64,000 nt of DNA from Halicephalobus mephisto. Taxonomy: Eukaryota > Nematoda > Chromadorea > Rhabditida > Panagrolaimidae. Shown here piece by piece: positions 34,601-45,753 of this stretch (position 1 is the first letter of the stretch; the number at the start of each line of letters is the position of its first letter). Location of the stretch: assembly GCA_009193035.1 (NCBI GenBank), contig SWDT01000010.1, positions 186,001 to 250,000 of the forward strand. Direction: 5' to 3'. A program made the position numbers and the translations under genes. The notes beneath the pieces are model-generated. The model did not search any database. It saw nothing but the letters and a program-made list of their open reading frames with translations, and had not been told where the DNA came from.

Positions 34601-37523
34601 GTAGTACCAAAAGAAGCTACAGTTCCGAAAACAGGCGTATTCAAAGTCGTTCTTGTTCCTTCTGACGTTGTGCTTGTGAGAGGTTCTGTTGTTGTGGTAT
34701 TAATTGATGTTGTAGTAGCAGCTTTAGTGGAAGTTGTAGTTGTGTTATGAGACGTACTTGGATTTGTTGTCGTTGCTCCTTCTGACGTTGTGCTTGTGAG
34801 AGGTTCTGTTGTTGTGGTATTAATTGATGTGGTAGTAGCAGCTTTAGTGGACGTTGTAGTTGTGTTATGAGACGTACTTGGATTTATCGTCGTCGATGAT
34901 TCTGTCGTTCTTGTTTCTTCTGACGTTGTGCTTGTAATAGGCTCTGTTGTTGTGCTACTAATTTCTGTTGTAGTGGCAGCTTTAGTGGATGTTGTAGTTG
35001 TGTTATGAGACGTACTTGGATTTGTTGTCGTTGCTCCTTCTGACGTTGTGCTTGTGAGAGGTTCTGTTGTTGTGGTATTAATTGATGTTGTAGTGGTAGC
35101 TTTAGTAGAAGTTGTAGTTGTGTTATGAGACGTACTTGGATTCGTCGTCGTCGATGATTCTGTAGTCGTTGCTCCTTCTGACGTTGTGCTTGTGAGAGGT
35201 TCTGTTGTTATGATATTAATTGATGTTGTAGTGGCAGCTTTAGTTGACGTTGTAGTTGTGTTATGAGACGTGCTTGAATTTATCGTCGTCGATGATTCTG
35301 TAGTCGTTGCTCCTTCTGACGTTGTGCTTTTGATAGGTTCTGTTGTTGTGGTATTAATTGATGTTGTAGTGGCAGCTTTAGTAGAAGTTGTAGTTGTGTT
35401 ATGAGACGTACTTGGATTTGTTGTCGTTGCTTCTTCTGACGTTGTGCTTGTGAGAGGTTCTGTTGTTGTGGTATTAATTGATGTTGTAGTGGCAGCTTTA
35501 GTAGAAGTTGTAGTTGTGTTATGAGACGTACTTGGATTCGTCGTCGTCGATGATTCTGTCGTTCTTGTTCCTTCTGACGTTGTGCTTGTGAGAGGTTCTG
35601 TTGTTATGATATTAATTGATGTTGTAGTAGCAGCTTTAGTAGAAGTTGTAGTTGTGTTATGAGATGTACTTGGATTTGTCGTCGTCGATGATTCTGTCGT
35701 CGTCGATAATTCTGTCGTTGTCGATGGTTCTGTCGTCGTCGATGGTTCTGTCGTCGTCGATGATTCTGTCGTCGTCGATGGTTCTGTCGTCGTCGATTGA
35801 TTCTGTCGTTGTCGATGGTTCTGTCGTCGTCGATGATTCTGTCGTCGTCGATGGTTCTGTCGTCGTCGATGATTCTGTCGTCGTCGATGGTTCTGTCGTC
35901 GTCGATGATTCTGTCGTCGTCGATGGTTCTGTCGTCGTCGATGATTCTGTCGTCATTGCTCCTTCTGACGTTGTGCTTGTGAGAGGTTCTGTTGTTGTGG
36001 TATTAATTGATGTTGTAGTGGCAGCCTTAGTAGAAGTTGTAGTTGTGTTATGAGACGTACTTGGATTTGTCGTCGTCGATGATTCTGTCGTCGTTGCTCC
36101 TTCTGACGTTGTGCTCGTAATAGGTTCTGTTGTCGTTCTTTGAGATGAAAATTCTGGACTGCTAATTGATGTAGTGATAGTTGCTCCGGATGATGTTAAA
36201 ACTACAGTATAAAGCATGGGTGATGTTGTCGGCATTGGATATATAACAGTAGTTGTCTCTTTTACTGTAGTGGTAGTCGTGGATTTTGTCGTTGTTTCTG
36301 AATAAGGAGACTGTGGAGTGCTGACAAATGTTGTGAGAGTTGGTCCAGAACAAGCGAAAGTTACGGGATAGGGCACACCGAGGATAGTAGGGATTGACGT
36401 AGGTGTAGTTGTTGTCCCTTTGACTCTTTTAGTTTCGAAGGTGATCAATGAACTGGTTGTAGGTGTTGTATTTTGCGCTAATGAAGTATTATCGTGTAAA
36501 GAATTGGTTGCTTTTGGCGTGACGATTTGATTTAATTTGTGCGGAATAAATGCGGGCATTGTTTGTTTTGTGCTGGTTATGAGAAAGGAATTAATTGACA
36601 TGAGATCACGAGGACAAAAAAATGTGTTTGCCTTGTTTATTGAATTTATCGTGTAGCATGTGGTGCTACTGATAACTTTTTTTGGTGATGCCATGAGAAT
36701 TCCATGTAGAAAAAACAATGCTATGACGACATATCTTTTACCTTGAACTTGTATTTCGACAATTACTGCTCCCATGTGTTTGATCGGTATGTGAGAATAA
36801 TTTGTTGCCGGGTACGTCGGTTTGGAAAGTTTTTGATCTTCCCAGAATATCTCATCGGGGATTTGATAATACCGAGATTGATTGAAATTAACATATACAT
36901 CCATATAATTGTTGTCACGAACAAAGAGATCCATCGTAAATTTTACAAACACGTTATTAGTCCGTGTGTCTACAATCAAACTCATTCTTTTTGGTTTCAG
37001 TTTCGGTGTGTTAATTTTTTCTATGTAAGATGAATGAATTTGAGATGTTAAATTATATGAATTGTCTTTAAATAAATCATTTATATAATTGCCCTTAGCA
37101 TCAGCTAAAATTCCGTCAAATAAAGTAAATGACTGGGATAATACACTGAATTCCTCTCCATTTTCCTTATATTTAACAACAATCATATACGGTATGAAAA
37201 GCATTGCTGTTTCAGCTGGAGCCTTTCTGATCGGCCATAAATCTCCATTGCTATATTCCGCCAAGTAAGAAGAAAAGCAACAGTACTTGTGTGATATAGA
37301 AGTATAATTTATAAGTGTTATTGCATTTGGCTCAATTAGTTTATAATAAGCATCAAAAGCTCCTTCTACATACATCCTCAATTCCAACACCTTGGTAAGA
37401 TCTAAAAAAGATAGAACCGTAATTTACTAGAAGTATCTATATACTAATATAACCTATATTCGATTCAAAGGCATGGCAATTACTTATAGCAATTAATATC
37501 CAGACCAAGGAGACAATCCACAT
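31608..37523 (-). CDS. Adhesion-class GPCR with mucin-like Ser/Thr-repeat ectodomain (frame broken once)
   Basis: Exons: 37454-37523 (signal peptide MWIVSLVWIL), 37401 to about 32878 or 32855, 32549-32817, 32185-32507, 32068-32137 and 31608-32025. The N-terminal 280 residues are an unrecognised domain, followed by roughly 700 residues of Thr/Ser-rich repeats, a GAIN-like region, a GPS (WDGTGC ... CTHLTDFALL, cleavage site HL/T kept) and seven helices including FCWIRTD...PISFLIINT, typical of class B2 receptors. An extra T near 35797 in a simple repeat shifts the frame; all other joins fit once that base is discounted. The last ectodomain donor is either GTAAGG (wrong phase for the GPS exon) or GCAAGT (right phase). 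The protein would be about 1890 residues. It may be a functional gene with an assembly error or a polymorphic null. Confidence 0.8.
34640..36130 (-). repeat. Tandem Ser/Thr-coding minisatellite of 120- and 138-bp units
   Basis: About ten units start with the sequence coding TEPLTSTTSEG at roughly 34662, 34781, 34919, 35040, 35178, 35317, 35437, 35575, 35965 and 36105. Spacing alternates between about 120 and 138 bp; the longer form has an 18-bp insertion coding TESSTT. All are multiples of three. Between 35680 and 35960 a nested 18-bp array (alternating ESSTTT and EPSTTT) has expanded, and here the single extra base occurs. Confidence 0.85.
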
Positions 37524-39663
37524 CTTTGTCAGTAAAAATGAATGCATTCTTTAGGAAGGAAATAGTAGACCTGATTCCTGCGTTTTATCGGACCATTTTA
37601 AAAAGGTAATAATTTTCATTACGGAAGTAGCTTTATCTAGATTATGTTCTTATTACGCCTTTAACGATTTTAAACTGCGTCAAATAAAAAGAACGAAATC
37701 AATGGATGAAAACAAGTAGTGTAATCATTATATCAATGGCATTGAGTGGCATATATTGCCAAATTCATAAAAATGCAGTTTAAAAAATTATCGTTGTAAG
37801 TTCTTAAAATTCCCCCAATTTTGAGTTATGTGAATGATGATCACGAAAGATGTCAAACTTTGTCAACCAGTTACTTTGTCTTCAACGTTGTTTCCTTTAT
37901 AGCCTATGATTTTAGTTATGTGTCTTTGAGAAACTACATTCCAAACTTTCTATTCCTAATGTATTCAACAGATATAACAATAATAATAATGGCCACTTTA
38001 CAAGTATTTTTTGAAATTGGAATGAATCTGTTATTTTCAGAGAATTCTGATTAAAACATGCATAACAAAAATTTTAAACCTATATTTTATCCTATATTTT
38101 TGACGAATATTTAAAATTTAAGCTGTTCAGGAGTCCTTATTTTTCTCAATGATGACCAGATCTATTAAATTTCAACGGCGAGAGCTTTTTGGTTGCCCTT
38201 TAAAGCCATTAAATGTGCTTATCGAAGAACTTCCTTAGATGAAATAAAACTTTCAATCGATACTTGAACACTGTACTCGGGTTTTCTAAATATATTTTTA
38301 GGTATTTGCATGAAGTTCTTAAAATTCTTGATTTCTTAAGGGCTTTGAATATCTATAATTTCTGAATCACAAGGTCGACATTAATAAAAAAAATTCTGTT
38401 AATAATCGAACTCTGGAGCTACTTCGGAACAACAGTTTCACTCCGAAAGGTTAATAGGATATTGCAAAATTTTAGTTTTCCAAACTAGAAAAAGTAATTT
38501 TTTCAAATTAGAACTTTTTATTTTTAAGATTTATGGGGGATGAATGATAACCCATTTTGTAAAATTTATCAGCATTTCTGCTAGTAAGGTCGTTGTGATT
38601 GTTAATATCGAAAAAAATTTTGATTATCCGACCAGTGGTCTCAAAAAATGAGAAACTAAAAATCTTATAAGAAGACTTATGAATTCTATCAATGACAAAA
38701 TTATGAAAAATTTTAATAAAAGTTAGAAAAAAATCATTTTCATAGTCAATGGACTAAAGACAATTTTAATAATGTTTTTCCCTATCTTTTTCAAGTTTTG
38801 ATCAAACCTATTGATAAAAAATCATCCAAACTAGTAATCAAAAGCATCTTGAAATTGGTAAAGTAATCAGATGACAAGAAGATTGTTTTTCTGGAAGATT
38901 GTTCTTAGATCAAAAAATCTACCCATTGAATTAAGACCAATTTCTTCAAAGTCAATTGTCAGACTCCACTATTTTTAGTCATGTCGTGAATGTTTATGTC
39001 AAAGGAATCAATTCTGTTTTTGAGTCAGCCAAGGGACAGACTCTTTGATTTTAGGTCATAGATTGTTGAAAAAGTTGATCATATTTCAATTCTGACTTTT
39101 TAATAAACAAAAAACAAGTTTTAAACCTATATGAAATAATTCTGTTTGGTTTTTCAAACAAAAATGACAACATCTAATTTGAATCAAGGATTTCACAATT
39201 TTAAACAAGTTATCAATTTTTTCGTAACTAAAAAATTATCATTATTTACATAGTCTAACTATTCTTTTAGTTTCAAAAATCGCGAATTTTTTCCAAAATT
39301 TTTCACATCCCGTACCAAACGTAAAATTTCTATTTTTGTACTCGAAAAAAGAATCATGAACGTTGGTCCCTTCCTCTTTGGTCTGTCAAAGTTTATTGAT
39401 CAAAGTTTTTTAGGGTGTAGACAAAACCTTCACAAACATGCTAAAGTTCGACGATCGACCGGAAACGAATATCCGAATTAGGAGGTTTACGTTCGTCGGT
39501 GTTCGGAAACCAGTATCTAATAAGGCGGGGACATTAGTCTTGCCTTTATAAAAATAGAATGCTGACTATGGATACTGTAGAATCGTGGGCGATAACTTTG
39601 GTCTTTCAACTTGGTCTTGATTTTAATCGAAATAGATTGATTTTTCTTTTTTGAGGAAAAACT
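37524..39663. other. Intergenic region with one receptor-like ORF
   Basis: About 2.1 kb between divergent genes. Apart from the short hydrophobic ORF near 37.9 kb and a TATA-like TATAAAAA at 39547-39554, I see only AT-rich DNA. Confidence 0.5.
37821..38054 (+). pseudogene. Possible GPCR fragment
   Basis: A 77-codon open frame with two strongly hydrophobic stretches (around YFVFNVVSFIAY and TDITIIIMATLQVF) separated by a polar loop, like the last two helices of a nematode chemoreceptor. No ATG start, no upstream exons found and no convincing family motif. It may be a relic exon or chance. Confidence 0.25.
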
Positions 39664-42600
39664 ATGGTTTTTCGGAGGAAGAACAGCAGAACGAATCTGT
39701 TGAAAAATGAAAGTTCCAGTAACGGACAGGAGGAAACTGATGATGCTTACAGATTCGAAGATACAGTGGTGGGTTTTTGAGTGGGAGAAAAATTTAAGGA
39801 TTTTTTGGAAATCCAGTTTTCAGGATTAATCGATAGTTTTTTCAGCTTTTTGGTCGTTACCGTATCGAGAATGATCAGTTATCTGTGGATGAAAGGGAAG
39901 CCGGAACTAGAAGAAACAGAAGACACTTCGGATTCCTTTTTGGAAGAGCAAGAAGCGGTTCTCGAGAAAACATTCTGGGAAATCACGATTATGAAGACTT
40001 GAGCAAGAACGAAAAGTTCTCATTTTGCCCCAAGAGAATCCGCGGAGCTGTTCTGTATGTCCTGGAAGACTGGTTTTACTTGGCTCTCTTAGGAGTGATC
40101 ATGGCCATTTTGTCTTTCATCATGGATTGGACTATAGATCACATTCAAGAATGTAAATTCCTCATTTTCAGTAAATTCCTTATTATAATCCTTTTCAGTC
40201 CACTATGAATTTATGGACCTTGGCCATGGAGCAGTTTTTGCCAAATATTTCCTCTGGACTTTCTATACGGTATTTCTAGTCATGATTTCTGCCACCTGGG
40301 TACACTACATGAGCCCCCAAGCAATAGGATCAGGGATAGCTGAAATGAAGACGATTCTCCGTGGTTGTGTCTTAAAAGAATATCTTTCGTTCAAAACTCT
40401 GGTGTCCAAAATTGGTGGATTACCATTTGCTCTGGGATCAGGAATTCCTATCGGCAAAGAGGGCCCATTTGTTCATGTTGCTTCTATTGTAGCTAATTTA
40501 TTATCTCATGCTCAATCCAATCATGGAGCCTATGCGAATGAATCCAGAGCTGTGGAGATGCTAGCAGCAGGATGCGCTGTTGGTGTTGCTGTGAGTTGTT
40601 TAAACTATGATGAATTTAAAAATACATTTCAAATTGATTAAACACGCGAATTAAACTTAGGACTTTTCCTAAATTTCTAAAAAGAGTAATTTACGAGCTT
40701 CTGATTTTTTTCAAATACGAGAATTTTAATTCGAAGTTTGCTCCATTTTATATTCAAATGAAAGTTATCACTTTTATCAGAACAAATGTCGGGAAAAACG
40801 CAGGATTATCTGTAAATATAAATCCTAAAAATGATTAACATAAATATACTTGAAATATGAGGTATGAAATGGATGATGGAAAGATAATTCTGAATCAATG
40901 TCCATCAGTGTAACAACTGTGAATTAAGAACTAGAAAATAAAAACTGTGATAGCTATAACATCAAAGTTGAATTCCTTGATTTACAAAGCAACATCTAGA
41001 GCACATGAAATATTTGAGCATCCAGAACCCAACGCTAATAATAAAGAGTAACTGTGTTGGACTAATAGTATTTTTCAGTGCACTTTTTCCGCCCCTGCCG
41101 GTGGTGTACTGTTTGCAGTTGAGGTTACTGGAGTGTATTTTGCCGTCAGCAATTACTGGAGAGTATTCTTTGCTTCGACTTGTGCAGCTACGGTATTTAG
41201 ATTGTTGTATACCAGTAAATTCAGTAAGTTTACAAACTTCATATATGGATTTTGACAACTTCATATTTTAGTAACGGTTGTCGCTTATTATCAAACTCAT
41301 TTCCCTCGTGAACCTTTTCTTCCGACTGAATTTCCCTTGTTTGCAGTTCTTGGGCATGTTTCGATATATGGATTCCGTGAATAATCCACCTATTTCAGCT
41401 TGCTTTGTGGTCTACTTTCTGCTGGTTTCATCTACATCCATCGTCATATTGTTCTCTTCCTTAGAAGAAACAAACTCGCTAAGACTGTTGTCCAAAAATA
41501 CTGGCTCGTTTATCCCGTCGTGATCTCGATGGTGATCGCCTCTGTCACTTTTCCCGAAGGCTTTGGAAAGTACATCGGCGGAGATGTTGGATTCACTAAT
41601 GCTGCTAAGGAATTCTTCCAGAACTGTACTTTTATTGAAACTAACATCAACAGCTCAGTCTATTGTAACGAACAAGTTCGATTTCACTGGACTGCTGATG
41701 GAACTACATCACCTTTTGTCACGCTATGTGCCTTCTTGGTTGTCTATTATTTCTTTGTTGTTATTGCTTCAACCGTGCCAGTTCCAGCAGGCATGTTTGT
41801 TCCTTCCTTCGTCCTAGGAGGAGTCATTGGAAGAATCATTGGAGAACTCGTGGCTTTTGTCTGGAATCGACCAGAAGTCCCAATTTACCCAGGAGTCTAC
41901 GCCGTCGTAGGAGCTGCTGCTTTCTGTGGAGGTGTCAGTCACACCGTCTCCGTTGCTGTGATTATTTTCGAACTTACCGGACAGTTAGTTTACATTATTC
42001 CCGTCATGGTTTGTTTTCTAATTAATTATTATATTGATAAACCTTTCTTCAGATGGCTGTTCTTATTGCAAATGCTGTCTGTTCCTATCTCCAACCTTCA
42101 TTGTATGATTCTATCATAAAAATCAAGAATTTACCCTATTTGCCAGATATTCCTCATGCTACGTCAAATTTCCATGGAATCAGAGTCGAGCAATTCATGA
42201 TGCCAAATGTGAGGTATCTTTCGAAAAGTTCCACCTACGCTGAGCTCCAAGACCTTCTGATCCAGATGCCGAGGTTGAAAGCCTTCCCGATTGTCGAGGA
42301 CAATATCAACAAGATCCTTATTGGATCTTGCAGCAGATCCAAGCTCTTAAGTGTTCTGAATCACCAAGTAGGTCTGGAAGCTCGACAGAAAGAAGCCAAC
42401 AGAAGGATCAAGAAAGCTATTGAAGAAACTGATGGAAAATTCAACATGGTCAATTCAAAAGGTGTTAATGAAGATTCACATCATGGAGAGGAGGGAAATG
42501 AAGGAGAAACCAGTAGTTCTTCGGGTATTGTCAAAATTAATGATTCTAATTCTAATGAAAACATATTAAATCATCTGAATGAATCATCCTCGTCATCAGA

Positions 42601-43492
42601 CAGCCTCAAACAACGATCTAAAAGCATTAGCGACACAGAGAGAGTGGACCGACTCTTTTCTGAAGATCCTAAAATCAGAAGCCAATCAACAGCGAGCAGA
42701 TTCACAATTCTTCCTGTTAGTTCCGAACCTGCTCTATCAACTCACTTCCAAGAAGACAACACTAGTCAAGGGAAAACTAGCGACATTGAATCTACCACAG
42801 CTCAAAGGCCCTCAGATCACAACCCGACGGGTGAAATAGTTGATGTTCATCGAAAAATGGACAGATCTAGAAGTCTTCATGGAGTAGCTTCAGAAAATAT
42901 TACCCATACTTCTTCTAGTCCAGAAATCTCTCATACTCTTACTAGTATGTTCAGGACTTTAACCAGACTATCCTTTGGAAGACTGAGGCACAGACCAGAT
43001 GAGGGAGATTACGACCTCTGTGGGGACGAGAAACATGAGTGGGAAGTTCGCCAACTAGCTAAAAAAATCAACTTTGATGAAATTGGATTGGATACGGCTC
43101 CATTCCAGTTGGTGGAATACTCTAGTTTCTTCAAAGTTCATTCATTGTTCTCACTTCTGGGACTGAACAGAGCATACGTAACCAAATGCGGAAAACTCGT
43201 TGGAGTCGTTTCCTTGAGAGATGTGAGTTTGTTTTTTGTATAAAAATTTCATATGAATATTGTTCTCCAGCTTCGTAAAGCCGTGGAAAAAGTCCAAGCA
43301 GGCTTATTATTCCCTGACAGTCCTCCACTGTATGAGTTGGAACCACAAAGGAGTAATTCCTCCAGACCCCATCCAGAACCTCAAGCTGGTCCTTCTACTG
43401 CTGATGACAGATTAACTGCAATTCTGACTTCTGATTCTTGTCCTCGAAAGCAAACCAAAGACAAAGACCCCGAGGTGGGTACGGCAAAGTGA
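39664..43492 (+). CDS. CLC-family chloride channel (tandem copy 1)
   Basis: Eight exons join in phase: 39664-39768, 39846-40152, 40199-40590, 41079-41223, 41272-41353, 41399-42008, 42053-43222 and 43271-43492, about 1010 residues. The N-terminal cytoplasmic part is followed by the CLC membrane domain with GKEGPFVH (gating Glu), [14 protein letters not shown] and GKYIGG, then two CBS domains ([13 protein letters not shown]... and FQLVEYSS...GKLVGVV) split by a low-complexity loop. Channel-type rather than exchanger-type sequence follows the gating Glu. The first selectivity-filter motif reads GSGIA instead of the near-universal GSGIP. The intron after exon 5 begins GC instead of GT. A plasma-membrane voltage-gated chloride channel of the CLC-1/2 (nematode CLH) group is likely. 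Confidence 0.92.
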
Positions 43493-45740
43493 AAGGTGCT
43501 GTTTTCAAAATAACTTTATTTCCAAGTGTCTATCTACAAAATCTGTTAATAAGGGTGCATAATCAATATTAGGATTCACAATATTTCGAATAAAAAATTA
43601 AAATAACAGTAGAATACCAACAGATTAAAAGGCTTTGGATTTTAAAAGTTTAGGCTTTTATCAAAGTACAGTAATCCACAGAAAGGTTCAAAAAGCGAGT
43701 GTTTATTCAATTCAAAATGTGAAATGTACAAAAGCCATCATAAGTCGAAAAATTTAAGGTTTTTAAAAATGAATAATCATGATTTAGGTTATTCGAAAGT
43801 TGTCACTTTTCCCTGAAATGATATTGACTTATTCAGAATTTAATAAATAACATAAAAGGCTAAGGAATCAATTGATGATTAATTTTTATGTTTTAATAAG
43901 AATGTTGTTCGATGAGAGACATTTTTGCAAATTTTGCAGATTTTAAAAAACTTTCTCGACAAGTTCAGACAGTCGTCTCTTCAACAAGAAAAAACAATTT
44001 ATTTAAGAACTGTCTTGATGATGTCATCATAGTTATGTTCCTTGGTATTTGAAACAAGAAACCGACTACTGGCAACAAGGCTATTAACTTCAAAGTCAGC
44101 AAAAGTTTCAATTAAGAAAAAAGATCTTGGAATTTATTTTTGCTCCAGAAGTATCGGGATTATTAAACAAAGAAACATTATTTTGGAAAAAAAACAGCTG
44201 AATCAATAGATAAGAATGACAAAAATAAACAGAAATCTGTCCGTAACTTCCTTTTTTAAAATTCCACTGATTTCAAAAAATATCCTTGACCTGAGATGAC
44301 ATGCCACGTGACCTTTTGGAGAAAATTAGTTCTTGTAACCATTCGAAGACCTATCTTGTTTCAAAATTCCCTTGATCGTAAATAAAGAACTAAAATCACT
44401 CTTATTGCTTTTTATTTCATAGGTTTCATGTATCTTTTGACCTTTAGTAAGTCCAAAGGCAAAAATAACCGGACATGCACCTGTTTGGCTCCTCGGTACT
44501 CTTTTAGTGCTTGTTCTAAGCTTATCAGTTGTGTGACTACTTGATAAATAAAAAAAATGAAATCCATATTGATCGTTTCTAGTGCTCGACTGTGAGAATC
44601 TCGGAACAATTTGGACGTAATTTCAAGATTTCAAATAACTAGAGTTCGCTATTGTTTGCTGGAGAGATTTTTAGCCAAATGCAGAGCACCTGGCTGTTGA
44701 CGGCTGAAAAAAGGTATAAAATGAAGCTGAGTGTTTGTTGGAAAAAATAAGTTCAAATTTTTGTTTTTATCAAGTCCGATTACCGGTACTTCTTTGATGC
44801 CAATTTTCTAATTTAATTCATGGAATATAGTCTAATTTCTATTTTTATAACCCCCGCGGAATAAGTCGTTAATAATCATTAAATGTGATCTTCTATCTTT
44901 CCTTTAGTATTATCAATCAAAGAATTTTTCAAGTGCAACGTAATTCCTTCAAAAAAGTAAATTTAAAGATTTGGAGACCTCTGGGAGAAATCAGCCGGGC
45001 TTTTAGACCTAGTTCGAGTTGATTCATTGATATCGATGAGTTTCTGAGTAAAGTCAAATGCATGTATTGCTTTAAAGGTCGAAGCGACTTTGAACTTGAG
45101 TTCCATGTCAAGTGATACCCGACAGCCGGAAGCACAAATCGATAATTTCCAATCGCGCGGTTTTGGGTAATTAGGAAAAAGAGCATCTTCAAGGCGGGGG
45201 AATGTGTGATTGATGTTTCCAAAAGCTAAAAATAGACTTCAGAAATGTATAGAAAATAGAAATATCTTCTCAGGATTATTCTTTGATCTTTCAACGGTCA
45301 ATCCGGGTTCCTCTCATCTGCATCTTATAGATAGTCCTATTATCTACGTGGTAATAAAAAACCTAAAATTGCCAATTATAAAATCTTTTCATATATGAAA
45401 CTTAAAAAATTCAAAAACGTTAGCTCTCTAGCTATGTCGAGACTATCTTGGCTTTTCTGGTTCGGTTATAGTCTGTCCTTTGCTCTGGTCCGATTTGCCG
45501 CGCATTCCGGGTGTTGCGATCGCGATTTGAATGTTCGAGAACAGCTAACGTGACTTTGCCATTTGCGGATTTCTTTGTGATTTTTCCGTCTTTTTTCATT
45601 TTCTAACCCAAGTTATTTACCCCAAAACTGACATATTCTTAATTTTACTACTCCCACCCACGTGGTTAATTTATGACTTTCAAAACCGCTGGAATAACTG
45701 TGTTTTTTTAATCGGGATTTTCGACGATTTTTATTTTTTT
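43493..45740. other. Intergenic region between the tandem CLC genes
   Basis: About 2.2 kb. AATAAA at 43589-43594 probably ends copy 1. ORFs at 44412-44609 and 44929-45222 (minus) have no signal, domain or splice support. Likely contains the promoter of copy 2. Confidence 0.45.
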
Positions 45741-45746
45741 TTACAG
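45741..45746 (+). promoter_or_regulatory. Splice or trans-splice acceptor before CLC copy 2
   Basis: A run of T followed by TTACAG, seven bases before the start ATG at 45754. Either a spliced-leader acceptor or the end of a 5' UTR intron. Confidence 0.4.
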
Positions 45747-45753
45747 ATCCTTT

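Noticed and set aside
35680..35960. Regular short repeats that superficially look CRISPR-like
   Set aside because: The 18-bp units are directly adjacent, coding and spacer-less, in a eukaryotic exon.
35652..36053. Plus-strand ORF rich in Leu/Ser/Val (repeated LSSSM)
   Set aside because: Antisense translation of the Ser/Thr repeat array; no start context or homology.
44412..45222. Two minus-strand ORFs between the CLC genes
   Set aside because: No recognisable domain or leader and no splice links; treated as non-coding.
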